From: Oryzias latipes
Taxonomy: Eukaryota > Chordata > Actinopteri > Beloniformes > Adrianichthyidae
Direction: 5' to 3'
Length of the DNA: 64,000 nucleotides
Assembly: GCF_002234675.1 (NCBI RefSeq)
Contig: NC_019866.2
Span: 12,181,261 to 12,245,260, forward strand
Below are positions 12,417 through 25,000 of the stretch, piece by piece; positions within the stretch are counted from its first letter, which is position 1; every line of letters starts with the position of its first letter. Below the pieces are notes generated by a model, which ran no database searches, was not told the origin of the DNA, and was given only the letters and a program-made list of their open reading frames with translations. The position numbers were made by a program, and so were the translations under genes.

Positions 12417-14104
12417 AAGAGAGAAGTCTACGCGTCATGCTTTCTCTGTTTTAATGTTTTCTTTCATTATTTCGATTTCTCATCTATTTGTGTATTTTTT
12501 TCAACTAAAAACCTCAACCTTTATTCAAATTTCATGTTTCTTTTCAACACAAGACATACTACAGAAAGAAGGGAACTGATCCTTAAAAAATACTTGAACA
12601 TTGCAAACCTTTTTCTGAAAAGCGATCAACCTACTTAAACGGACTTATATATCCTTTTCAAAATAAAGCTTTGTTTCCAAAGCTTTATCCTTTTTAGTTC
12701 AGAGGTTTCTTTCTAGCTTGTTTGGTGGATTACAAATAAAAATATAATTGTGCATGATTCATGTGATATTTTGCAAATATTGTGTACATTTTTCTTTTAA
12801 AAGATGGTCTTTATTGTCAGATGAGACCCAATCCACGCAATGCATGCTCCCTTGTGTTAATGAAGTCAACTAAGAAAAAGTTACTGATAAATAAAGTAAT
12901 TTTAAGAAATTACAGATGCCATTTGAACCTAAACAAAGCTTTAAAACCCACGACGCTGGTTCTAAGTGAAAATGCATCACCGCCAAAATGACCGGATATT
13001 ATAGAAAAGTACAATTAGGCCTCAAAGTATCACTATTAAGTTCACTTTGAAATCATGAGGGCTGTGTTATGATATGATTTATCTTTTAAAAAATAGCTTC
13101 CCCCGCGTCTTTTGTGCCTTAACAATCAAAGATCGTCTTTTTAAAAACAGGTTAAGATCTCACAGAAACCTACGTTTCCCCCTTTGCTTTGTCTTCAGGC
13201 CCCGCGTGTTATAGGTGGACAGGAGGCCGTTTTTGTGGACACAAAGCCGCCATTCACCAGCTTCTCTTTGTCCCTCTGTGATACGTGAGCCAATCTGATC
13301 CTGTAAATCACTCTAGCTTTCCCTTTTTAAAATCAGATCCCAGGATGTTTCAGGATTAAGAGACAAATAGTGATAAACTTAAAAAAAAGAAGAAGAAAAA
13401 TCCACAGCAAACGCGTCCTCGTGCAGTTGTGACAACATCTGGAAGAGCCTCTGCACATCTAAACTTCAACTCCGGCTTCATGTCCTGACTCAGGGTGTCC
13501 TGAAGCTTCTGATGTGTCTCTCCACCGTCACGGTCCACGGGGTTTGCCTCCACAAGAGGTCGCTACCACCACGACCTGGAACCGAATCCAATAACTCGAC
13601 TCTAACCAGCCTGCAGGCTGAAATAGAGCCAAACTGCGCATGCGCAGTGAATTAGTGATCGACGAAAGCTGGATAAGACCCCGATATATTGAAGGTCGCT
13701 GAGTTACAGCCTCCTACTCCAGATGTGAGGCTGCATCAACCTGCCGCTAGATGGCACTCGAGCACAAATTCCTTTCCTTGTGTTGGGCTCCTGTAGATGT
13801 TTTGTTCTGCACAAATACAAATTTGAACATTTTCATTCACGTTAAAGTAAGACATTGAAGCCAGTTTGTTAAGAACAAAAAAATTGTTGATTTGGACAAA
13901 TGAGTCACTTTTAACAAAGTGGTCATTCTTGACCAGATCATTACAGCCTCAATGAGGAGAACGCGTGTGCGAGGAAGGAATCAGGGAGGAGGGAGCATCC
14001 AAAGCAATGAATGATCTCAAAAGTCCTTCCTCCCAGCAGCTCCTCAGTCTCAGTTCCCTGCTCTGCAGTCTCACTTCAGGAGCTTTTACTTTCAGGTGTT
14101 GGAG
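12417..14104. other. cbx8-meteorin intergenic region
   Basis: The left part is AT-rich and holds nothing recognised. The right part (about 13380-14104) has moderate GC content and includes the NRF1-type palindrome listed separately; it probably contains the meteorin promoter. Confidence 0.5.
13635..13646. promoter_or_regulatory. NRF1-type palindromic site
   Basis: TGCGCATGCGCA is a perfect match to the NRF1 consensus, 459 bases upstream of the meteorin start codon. NRF1 sites commonly mark TATA-less promoters. The link to the meteorin promoter is inferred. Confidence 0.5.
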
Positions 14105-17100
14105 ATGTTGCTTAATGTGATCATTCCTTTCTGTTTTCTGGCTCTTCACGGCGCAGCGGATTTGTGCAACTGGACCGGAAGGTGAGCAAACGTCGGTCGC
14201 GTACAACTGAAGATCTCCCATTATCCGCTGGAGGGCATGATGGAACGTTTATGAATGCAAGAAATGCAAATGTAGAAGTGTATATTTATTACGGTATTTT
14301 GATCGATATCTACCATTTTATTAACCAGATATTTTAATGACTAAGAAATCTGGTGAGTCAAAAACATGTCCGTGTAAAAGACATTATGTATGGCGATTTA
14401 TTCTCCTGAAACAGAAATCAACTAAATGTCAATTTTCATTTCTTTCCCCCTTGAATCCAGCGGCTTTGCATCAGCAGACTCCAGGGTTGTTTTTCAGGTG
14501 CGCCTGAGCTGCGCTGAGGGTTCGGTGAAGTGGCTGTACCCGGTTCAGGCTCTCAGGGTGGTCCTCGACCCCAAAGTGTCCTCTGCAAGGCGCAACAGAA
14601 TCTGCATCAAACCGTTTGCATCCTCCGGAGGGGTCAGCATGTTCGTCGAGCGGGCGGGGAAGCTTCAGCTTATGCAAGAGCAGAGAGCGCGAGCTCGGCG
14701 CCAAGTGATCTGCTTCAGTGCGGATGGAGCAGAGAGGCCCGCAATCTACCTCCAGGCCAGTCCGAGGAGCAACGAGCTCTGGGGCAGACACGTGATCGGT
14801 TTTAGATACGAGCTGATGGGAAACAGGAGCACTGCGCCTCTCGGAGGGATGCAAGGTGCGTAAAATTCCACTCCAAATCATGGTGCATAGTTGTGTGCAG
14901 TTGCCAAAAATTGAACGAGTTATTCAAGTTAAAGGTTATTAGAAAACCTTTTCTAATAAAAGAAGATTCATCTCTTCTTACCGCATTCTCCAAAGTTGAC
15001 TTTTTTTTAAATGTAAAAATTGTGATAAACGAATTTTTTATTGTTTGAGATTTTAACTCTGTCCTTTTCAAAGTTATTTCCGCTGCTTAGACAAGATAGA
15101 GGAGATGATCAAGTCTTTTACCTTTTTTCAAAGTGGAACTATACTTGCTCTTAAAGATTTGATGCAAATTTAAAGCGACAGCTTTGACCTTATTCAAGGA
15201 ATTTAAGAACTCACAGATGTGTGAAGGGCGGAGGGTGTGGACTATTATTTAATTACAGAATCCAGTCCTGCCTTGCAGAGCGTGCAGCTGCTGGTCAGTC
15301 TTGTGTTTTGTCCTGCTTGTCTGGCTTCCATCAGGGCACAAAGCAAAGAGGACATAGCAGAGCTCAGGGTGGCTGGGGGGCAGCAGGCCACGAGGCCCAT
15401 ATTCATCTCTCAAATACTTTGTAGATTCCTCAAATACCTTATCATTGTGTGCGCCTGGCGATTAGCATTTATCCATGTGTGCGGGCCTGTCCCCCATGCG
15501 CTGATGTCATCCTACGTCCATAATAGACAGCTGCCTGTTTATCTTTTCTGTATTACTCGTCTGTCAGAGTGTTTGACTCCACAGCCCCTCGCTTCGGCTT
15601 GGGGTCATTCAATTAGCTGGATACAAAAGAAGTCAAACATGGGGTCAAGATTAGTGCGGATTTGATGGGGAGGTGGTGCGTGAGCAGAGCATTTTTGAGG
15701 GGAGCAAGCACATTCTTTCCTCTACACCCCACTTTGGCTGCAATGGGGATGAAAGAAGGTGGTATGTGAGGAGTTGGAGAGGTGTGACACCCTGCTCCAA
15801 TCCCCGTCAGACTTTATGCTTTAATTTATGCATGCTCAGAGAGAGCTTAGAAAGATATTGTAGAAAACGTCTGTAAAGTTCCTGACCTTCTGGGATGACT
15901 CTTGTTTTCTGCAGCCTCATGTCGACCCTGCAGTGACGCAGAGCTGCTCATGGCCATCTGCAACAGTGACTTTGGTGGGTACATCCTGCTTAATAGAGCA
16001 TTTCATTACACACAAATGGGGTTAATGTTGAATCATAAATTAGTTTTAAAGTAACTCAGTTTAGACAAACAAAAAAACGCAAACTCAGTTTAATAAAAAA
16101 TGTATTCCTGAAGACAGAGGTTGAGTTGTTTCCACTGCTGATCACGAATCTGAGTAAATCCCTATAACAAGTGGAGTCCTGCAGGGATTTACAATCAGAC
16201 CACTGCTGTTCAGTCTATTAAAAGGCTCCCTCCAGACCAGAATTCCTTTCCTCTGCTGGTCTGCTTTGTCGGTATGGAAGCTTGTTTGATCTCAGATTTG
16301 AAGCAAGCAAGTGAACGCGTGTGTAATTCATGTAACCCTTGTGCTATCTTAACGTTGGGAGTTGGGTCATAGACCCACTAGACAGTGTGCTGAACCTTTT
16401 TTCTTCAATGATTTGTGAACCTCTCTGGTGTCCATGGATTACATGAAATCTTTCCACCTTTATCCACCTTTGTCATGGTAGGGAGAACACATCAATGTAA
16501 GGGTGGGGTCATCTAAGATAGCACAAGGGTTAAGACCGACTCTGATGAAAATCCCATTTTTGGCATTTTTAAAATGTTCTTGTGGTATTATCCTGATGCT
16601 GGAGGACATATTACGAGCAAATAATCTCAAAATTGAATTTCAGAGTATTTCTGTACTCAAATCATTGGTAATAAGGAGCAGACAAAAAAATGCCTTTGGA
16701 AAAAGCTTGTAGCAGGGACGTAGGTGCTATAGGCCACAAGCTCCCTGCATCACTCCATTTCAAAGCATTCCCTAGCAAATAGATCCATGCACATCTTCAT
16801 TTTCCTCGTCTGAGCTGGTATCTGACCCAAAACCGTATGATAGGATAGCTCTGACATTGCTAGCCATTTTTGTTGCATCTGTAATGTTAGGTTGGGGGTG
16901 TGAGGGGCTGTAAGCCAGCAGGAGAGAGTGTTAACAGATGGATGACAGGAAAAAGTGGCAGGCTTACTCCATGCCAACAGTCCCTCCCACACCTCAGAGG
17001 GAATGATCTAACTACTGCCGCTCTGCCGAAACTATGTCATAGAAAACAACACAGGCTTTTTGATTTTGCCTCGAATTTGAAGAATTATTATTAAAAAACT

Positions 17101-17729
17101 ACTGGGAACGCTTTGTCAAAAGATAATTGGAGTGGGACTTTAATAATGTAGGATGAATAATCAAGCAGATCAAAAATGGAAGTTACACATAAATAGTGAG
17201 AGATACATGTTTTCTAATTCAAGGAGAAAAAAAGGAACCCATAGTTTAACTTCCTTAGACTCACTGTCCACATATGTGGACAAATATACACAAAAGGAGG
17301 TTGAACCTTTGAAGGGGTAGAACGCTTGGCAAAAATCCATGTGAGCCAGGAGAGGCACTATAGAAAACCCTAAATAAACTCTTTTTTTTCCCAGTGATTC
17401 GAGCTCATATCAAGAACGTCTCCCATGACCGACAGAGTCAGACTTCCTCAGTGGAGGTGTCAGCCTCCAGGGTGTATTGGCAGCGCAGTGGAGTGTTTGA
17501 GCAACAACTGGATCCATCTGCCTCTCTTCCCTCTCTGTCTTGGCACGGGCACATTCACACGCTGCTGGATTGCCACGTGAAGCCTGGGGATGGAGAGTTT
17601 CTCTTCACAGGGTCAGAACACTTTGGAGAAGCTTGGTTGGGTTGTGCCCCACGATACAAAACTTTCCTCTCCGTCTATGAAAAAGCCCGGCAGGAGCGTC
17701 GAAACTCCTGCGATTTCCCTCTGGGCTGA
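14105..17729 (+). CDS. metrn: Meteorin-family secreted neurotrophic factor
   Basis: Small secreted cysteine-rich protein; meteorins promote glial differentiation and axon growth, and the like-form acts as a metabolic cytokine. Exons are 14105-14181, 14461-14855, 15915-15974 and 17395-17729, in phase, giving 288 aa (METRN 293, METRNL 311). Residues 1-18 form a signal peptide (MLLNVIIPFCFLALHGAA) followed by DLCNWTGSGF. The mature part has ten cysteines, as expected for the family, including SCRPCSDAELL and LGCAPRY. The features are mixed: LSCAEGS-WLYP, FVERAG and DFVI resemble METRN, while GEFLFTG-HFGEA resembles METRNL. The symbol metrn is therefore a judgement, weakly supported by linkage to other human 16p genes. 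The family assignment is firm. Confidence 0.85.
16333..16533. mobile_element. Short TTAA-flanked inverted-repeat element, family B copy 1
   Basis: About 200 bp. The left end reads TAACCCTTGTGCTATCTTA and the right end is its inverse (TAAGATAGCACAAGGGTTA). CCC...GGG termini next to TTAA are typical of piggyBac-type non-autonomous elements. Internal sequence is shared, in the opposite orientation, with 39231-39381. No coding capacity. Confidence 0.8.
16530..17144 (+). mobile_element. TTAA-ended non-autonomous element, family A copy 1 (near full length)
   Basis: About 610 bp. It starts TTAAGACCGACTCTGAT and ends GGAGTGGGACTTTAA, so the ends form an imperfect inverted repeat around TTAAAG-W-CCCACTC. 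It has no transposase. Partial copies occur at 26942, 28723, 39479, 44373 and 62055 in this window. Its left TTAA is the same four bases that end the family B element. Confidence 0.8.
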
Positions 17730-18146
17730 GACATGCCGGTGTCAGCAGCTACAACTCTCCGGAAGAAAGCACTGTAGGAACCTTGTTATGCTGTCATTCC
17801 AGTGAGGTGGCATCCAGCGTCACCAGCAGGGGTGACGCCGCAGAAATGCTGGAGAAAAACACAGAACAGGGGCAAACAGCGGGGCCCCCTGAGCCGAGGC
17901 TCTGAGAGGGCCAGCCTTTGTCCTCCATCGATGCCCTCAGTCCAGGGAGACCACGGAGGGGTTGGGTTGCCACTTTCTTTTTGTGGCGCTCCCCACTTTA
18001 ACTGTTGTTCACTTCGCCGCCCCTGTGTGACAGTTGCCCTATGAACTGCAGCGGGGAGAAAATAGGAGCCCCTGCCATTTACGAACACCAGTTTGTGATT
18101 AGAGTTGTACATATAAGCTTGTAAAAGTGTGTTTTACTCAAATAAA
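17730..18146 (+). other. metrn: meteorin 3' untranslated region with AATAAA at 18141-18146
   Basis: GC-moderate sequence follows the stop codon and leads to AATAAA at 18141-18146, followed by a GT-rich stretch. This is a convincing cleavage context. Confidence 0.6.
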
Positions 18147-21100
18147 TGTCCAAATCCTCTTGTTCTGCCTCTGTCTGTGTTGCAAACCCACTTCTGAAAG
18201 ATGTAAAAATGATTACATCTTTAATATCAAGCTGTTGAGGTATGTAAAAACTCGACTTCTTTTTTACACGAAAGATGAGTTCACACCTATTTAGCCCGTG
18301 GTGTTCACACTGGTGATGATCTGTCTTCACACATATTGTGCACAAGTAGGACGGGGCTTCTTCTTTTTCTACTGTTATAGCGCATGACATGTCCGCCACC
18401 TACAGTTGGAAGAGGCTTGGTGTGAAATATCGAAGTGCTGCAAATCTTGCAAATTTTGCTCCATGGCTTTTTCTTTCACAACTCTATTCTGATATATGAA
18501 TATCATATATTGGATCAAACAAGATTTGTCTTCTACCCACTCCTTTTCTAGCACACTGTTTTGTTTTATCTGTCTTTTTTTTACTCTTGTGCTCTTTTCA
18601 TTTTGTGTTTGTTTCAAATGAAAGACTTGGTGTCATAAAATTCCTGCCGAGCACAAACTGCAGTAATTCATTTCTCCTCCAGAGTCAATTTTTAAACGTC
18701 TGGCACTTCCGTTGATTAAAGGGGATGCTATCCATACCTCACTACCAAATCTGAGTCCTCGACAGGTCTAAGTTTGACCTGGTTTAACTTTAAATGTGTG
18801 TTCTATGTGAGTTTTGTACGTTGAGCCCAATATTAGTCTTAATAATGTGTGTAGCTATGCGTGAACGGGAGAGTTTTGAATGCGGGAGCACAACTTTTCA
18901 TTGGAAGTGGCCGCTTGAACCCGCGTTGTTAACAGAGCTTCACAGGAAATGTTTATTAATTTTGAAAATTTAAATCTTTGTTTGCGGATTCATAACATAT
19001 AATACCTCCAATTTTTTTAAATCTTTCAAAGCTGAATAAATGGTCAAGTTGTGTTAATCAATGGAAAAAAAAATCTTTCAATCCACCAAAATTATCGTCT
19101 TTTTCATAAAATTTAAACACAGAATGTGGAAAAAGCTTTTATAATTCTGAAGCTTTTTCTTCTCAGCCCAAGAAGATGAATAGACACATGTGAGGCTCCC
19201 AAAAGCCCAGGGATCCTCCCCCTTTATAGGAGAACTGGTAATTGACTTTTAAAGCAACTCCTTTCTGAGCTCCTCCACACTTCTCTCTGGCTGAGCAGAA
19301 CCTCACAAATTGGTGTGTTGAACTTTTTACGAGGACTAAATAGGTCCCAATGAAAGTGTAAAAGACTGAGCGGTGAATGGGGCCCACACAATGGCCCTGC
19401 AGTGACAAGGCCCCCAGCAGACATAATGAGCAGAGTTCCAGCTGCTGTTATACATAAACCATCAGGGTTTGAGAATTCAAAGAAACCAGGGGGAATTTTT
19501 ATTTTGCTTTGTGGAAAAATATACAGTTTTCAGACGAGCTGCATTTTAAGTCAAAAAATAATTTTAGCTGCTTTTGGTTTCTAATGCCAAAAATGTGGTG
19601 AGATACTAAAACTGTTATCAGATGTTTGCATCTGTGTCTCTGCATGCAGGATGTGGCCACAAAAGTGTCACATTTTGATAAATGTCACCCAAAAATCAAG
19701 TTTTCAATTGTGTTCAAGCACAGTTAGACTTCTCCTCTGGCAGCATTGTCCCAGGAGGCCACCGTGTCAAATTTGAAAATGAAAAATAATATCTCCACAG
19801 GCTCTCGATGCATCACTATTCTCCTCTCTGGGAATTCCAGCAGGCTCTCATGGGGATGGAAACCAGGAGGGCTCTGGCCCCGGAGCTGCTGCGTTGTGCA
19901 CCGGCAGGAGTCCACTCAGACTGGGGGGTAATTGGTTTATCCCACCGCCTGGTCTGCTTTCCCATGTGGGCCACTGCTGCGGGGAGGCCCAGGGGTACAA
20001 TATGGAAACAGCATGACACCCTCCAGGGCTGGAGCGGGCATTCACTGCTGCAGCAATAGGGAGCAAGAACGGCCTAGAAGGAACACAAAGCTGAAACAGA
20101 GATGTCTCTCTGCTTTGAAAGGGTCGCCGTTTGGTCTGCTTATAAATCTGGGCAGCATTTGTGGTTAAAAATGGGATGTAATTGAATTTTGAGTGAAGCC
20201 GTTTTATCCAGCCATCCATTTTCCAAATCTGTTCAATACCCTTTGAGGTCACAGGAAAGCTTTTTTATGTTTTGTTTTTTAATGATCTTTAATTCAAAAA
20301 TAGAAAGTCTGTGAGATGCACATGCACTTGTCATCATTTATGGGCTTCATTTGTTCCTCCGGTATTAAATAAGTGTTGAAGTTTTGGTATTTAAAGCAGT
20401 TTGCCTTGTTCCATTGCCTTCAACAGAAAACCTACCACAATGCCTTGAAAAGCTCTTCAAAAGCTCAACATTTTGTGCATCATAAATTGCAACTCTTCCT
20501 TATTTTTCCTCCACGAAACTAACATGATCTGCATTGGAATTGAAACTTTTTATGCTTTCAATTTAGAAAAAAAGGTTTAAAAGAACATTATGTACTAAAA
20601 ACAATGTTATTTTTATTCTGCAATGATAAAAACAGCATGTAATGTCTTTTCTGAATACTTGTTTCTGTCATTGTTTTAGTGAATAATTAACAAATAAAAA
20701 ACATTTCCAAACAACTACTGTTATATAGTTGTAGCATGAAAAGATATATAAAAATTGGAAAATTTTAAATAAAAAAGGTACACTTGCAATCTGTGAATGT
20801 GTGATAAATGTTTTCATTCTGCAGTACTACTGTGCTAAAACACACAGCTGGACTGAACAAGCAAATAAAATTCAGTCAGTCGTTTCGTTTGTTAAATTTG
20901 CATAAGAATAAATCAAATAAGTATTAATCTTGCTCTTAAACAGTAAATAATTAGGGTTAAGCCCCATACTCTTTAAATGTGAAATATTTTTTTGTCAGTG
21001 ACTCAAACAACCTCTGGGCCACCATGACTCAAAGGCTGTTTACCAAGTGAAGGTTGACCACCTGATAACAGTGACAAAATAACACTGAAACAGGTAATCT

Positions 21101-22067
21101 TTTGAGGTAAAAAAAAAACCATGTCAAACGGATTCTTATTTTTTGTTTCTTTTTACTTCATTTGTGGATGTAAAATCCTAAAACAATCTGAAAATCAACC
21201 TGATTTCCTTTATTCAAAAACTGTAATAAGAGCCACACCATTTTGTCAAATAAAATTCGATATTTATGAGTATAAAGTTACAAATAATGGATACAAAGTT
21301 TTTCTTTTATTTCAAAAGAAGCGAACATTTTGCTGGTCAGGCTGCCGTGACATAGAATGTCCACTTGGGGGCAGCAGATACCTGCCAGGGTTTAACGTCA
21401 ATTTATGTCCTTAGTTATTGCGTTTTTTATTATTGTTTTCAGCGTTTCATTATTCATGGAAGGCCTAACAGGGACCATAACACCCAGGCCCCAACGCGCA
21501 TTTGGAGGCCCTTCATCTGGAGCCAGTGTGGAGAAACATCTGATTTATTAGCTGACAGACAAAAGTTATAGTAAATAGAGATAAACAATCCAATGTTTAG
21601 AGTGTGTTTTGCGCTCCAAATTCATTAATTTTATTTTTTAAATATTTATTTGTTGCTTTAAGTGTTAACATGTGGCCAGAAGAGGAGTAGAAGGACCCCA
21701 CACTACAGTCAGAAACGTTTTTTTTCCCCTCGCAAAGATATCACATGTCACCAGCAGGCCATGCGTTTTACAGTCGGGAAGTGGAGCTACTTCCTTCTTC
21801 CTACCTCACTGAAGCGCTCTCTGGCAGACCGCCTGACTGTCGTGGCAATGGGGAAGCCTGACAGGGTCTGTTTCCACTGCTGACTTGACGCAGCGCCAGC
21901 GGGACCGACACCGACCAGCGGGATTCGCTCTGTTTCTACGCGCAAAGGTGTTAAGGGTGACGGACGCTCGTTTTCTGGCGCTATGTCTGCGGCGCAGCGC
22001 AACAGTCGGCTGTAGGGCGGATGATCGACAACTTTTCGACACTTGAAGGATCAGCTGTGAGGACAAC
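18147..22067. other. meteorin-arhgap17 intergenic region
   Basis: No gene recognised. The region is AT-rich except for a less AT-rich, non-repetitive patch at 19730-20070, which could be a conserved non-coding element, and the GC-rich 21840-22067 segment just upstream of the arhgap17 start, taken as promoter and 5' leader. Confidence 0.5.
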
Positions 22068-25000
22068 ATGAAGAAGCAGTTTAACCGTGTGAGGCAGCTC
22101 GCCAGCCAGACTGTTGGCAGGTGGGTGTTTGTTTGTTTTAAAGGATTTCTTCATGTTCTGGTCATTGGTTTTTGGTGCTGTATGCCCAGATTTGCTGTCC
22201 TTAATTCTTTTTTTTTTTTTTTTACTGTCTTGGTGTGGGCGGTGTCTGAGGGGATTGGCCGCATTACTTAAAGAATTACCTGAAAAGGTTATTATGGTTT
22301 AAAGAATAAAAGGCTCCATTAAAAAAAAGTCTCAGAGTTAACCTTTTACTTGATGGAAATGTTTAATAGTTTTAAATCATAAAAATATATGTTTGATCTT
22401 TAAAATCTTTCCAAGTGGGTTTGTTCAGTATGTTTTAAGGTATTGTACTTCTGAATCCCCCAGTTTTCCTTTTTATTCTTTCTTAGGTCATTTTCTTTAG
22501 CGAATTATCCAGAAAACCCACATAAACTCACTTTATAAAGTATGACTAAACTCAAGATTAGAGAGATCTCCTTTCTTTTGGGTTCCTCTTCCTGCCATGG
22601 CTCTGTTCTCCATCAGCAACCACCACTTGGGAACTCTCTGTATATCTCTCACTCAGTCAGTGAATCGATCTCCAGATGGACTTTCTGCCTCAAAACCTTG
22701 TAGGCTGTAACCATGGATTCCTCGCAGACATCGCCCTAGTGTTGTGCAAGAGCAGTAAAGATCAGCTATGCAGACTGACAGCCTGCTTTCTCAAAGGCAA
22801 AAGTGCATGTGAGCACACTCCCTCCCCAGATTATGGTTAAAAAGTTCAAAAACACAAGGATGCCTGTCAAGCTTTTAAAAGAACATGCAGCTAACAGCCG
22901 CTGAGTATGCAACTGTCACCAAGCGAGTTGCTTTCTTGGTCAACACCATAAACCATTGTAAAGGTATAAATAACCTTTGTAACAAACTAAATGCACGAAT
23001 GCATGAAATGAAACTAACCAAGGCTGGCCATTAAAGCAGAACTGGACACTCTGTTATGATTTGTCCGTTTCTGTTTGGGAAGCCTGCACCAGTTTTTGCA
23101 GTGAGCATTTCTGCAGCTCATAAAGACAGGGCTGCCACAGGGAAATATATGGATTTTTTTAAGATCCTCTTTGAGTTAATTTAGTTACAGATATATCTGA
23201 TTCAAATCTTGCAACATACTGGCAAAGGGTTTTTAAATATGACTTGATTCTTTTTTCAAACTAAGCTAATGTATCTAGTTTCTGAGTTTCAGCATTGTGT
23301 GGATCCATTGTTAGAAACGATAACTATCAGACGACTGCTTCACTTAGGTTAAATCAATGCTAATTCACTCTTGAATATTGCTTATGTAGCTTTTTTTCTT
23401 CAGAGGTGAACCTTTTAAGCTGGATGTGTAACACTACTATGTAGACCTCTGTGTTGTTTTTTTTTATTTTGGCTGCAGCACAGTATAAATCAAAAGTCTG
23501 CACTCATGTTTGCATGATTTCTGCATGAGGAAAACCGGTTTGAATCTCAGATCACACTGTACAGACTTTCCATGGAGATCTTGTTCCCTTTGTTTTAATT
23601 TAGCACTAAATGCTGAAAGCAGGTCCTGAGTTTTGGCAACAATACGGTTACTTTGAAAAACAGAAGGGGTTTTTCAATAAAAACAGGAGGGGATCAGGAG
23701 GAAGCCAATCACAAATAAGCTTTTGTTCACTAGCATCTGTTTTCAACGAATCTCTCCATCCCATTGTTGGTCATCTATTTAAGCTATCAGAGGAACAGTG
23801 ATTGAATCGGTTAACAAAACAAAAAGGTGTTTCAACAAACATAACTAGATCTATGGTTGTGTCTTAATTCACTCACTGCTCCCTGGTTAGCGCACTATAT
23901 AACCACCGAATCTATAAATACAACTCCAGGGCCAATTTTAGAAGAGGTCTTTGCGAAAAAAACACGTGTGCATTGAAGCCCGTTTGGAATAAATGTATTT
24001 CAATGTCAAAAATCATCCGACTTTTCCTCATCAGAACTCAGAAACAGTCTTCGTCAAACGCTCATATTTATTAGGGTTTTACTTAATTAAAAAAAATGAA
24101 GTGAGCATGGTGTCTGTTTTGCCTTAAAATCCTGGGCACGGGATAGTCTCACACTAATAATAAGTAATAGGTGGACCTTTTTGTGCAATACGCAGACTAA
24201 TTTGTGAAACAAATCAAATCAGTGCAATAAGTGAATTAATATGAGAGTAGTCATTTTCTATTTTCTTTTTCTTTCCGTGTTTGCTTTAAAACTTACCTTA
24301 AATAGTACTATAACATAGTGTTATCATGTTTTTTTTCTGAAAACGCGATTGTAATTTTTGTTGTGCATGTAACATGTCACAATGACAATAAAGCCTATTC
24401 TATACTAAATATTCTTTTAGGGAGAGTAGTGAGGGAATTTGGATGCAGCCTCAGTGTAAAAGTATGTCTGTCCCTGTAATATTCCAATGGAGACTGAACT
24501 TTACAACAGAAACAAACATATTTACAGTCTTGTACTGTATTGTACATCAGTAGTTTATTTTATATTAGACTTAAACTAAGCGCAGTTATTTGATTGGACA
24601 GCTGACCATCAAATCCTCATCCATTGATGGCGTTAATGTGTGAGGAAAGCCTGTTTTTCTCATTTGGCTTCTCTTTCAAATAAGTTATGGTTTAGTGACA
24701 TCATATCCAGTCAAAACAGTGTTGACCAGTCAGCTAACAAGTTAAAACCTATCTTTACTTGCTGTCCATCTCTTAAATGGTTGTTGGTTACATTAAATAG
24801 CTGTAATTCTATTGATTGTTAACCCTAGTCCAATGATCACCTCCTGCTGATTAAATGTAGTTTCTGCATGAGCTAGTCACGTACTACTGCTTCATCTAAT
24901 GCTTTTCATTTATTCAGCTGTTTTTTTTTCCTGCTTAAACATTTGAAGCTTGATCTCCTTGAACACGTTCTCAGTGTTGGGTGAATCTTTTCTTCTTAGC

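Larger units (their letters stand above)
15975..17394 (+). other. meteorin last intron, occupied by two abutting mobile elements
   Basis: The 1.4-kb intron between meteorin exons 3 and 4 is more than half made of the two short elements at 16333-16533 and 16530-17144. The remainder is AT-rich and featureless. Confidence 0.7.
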
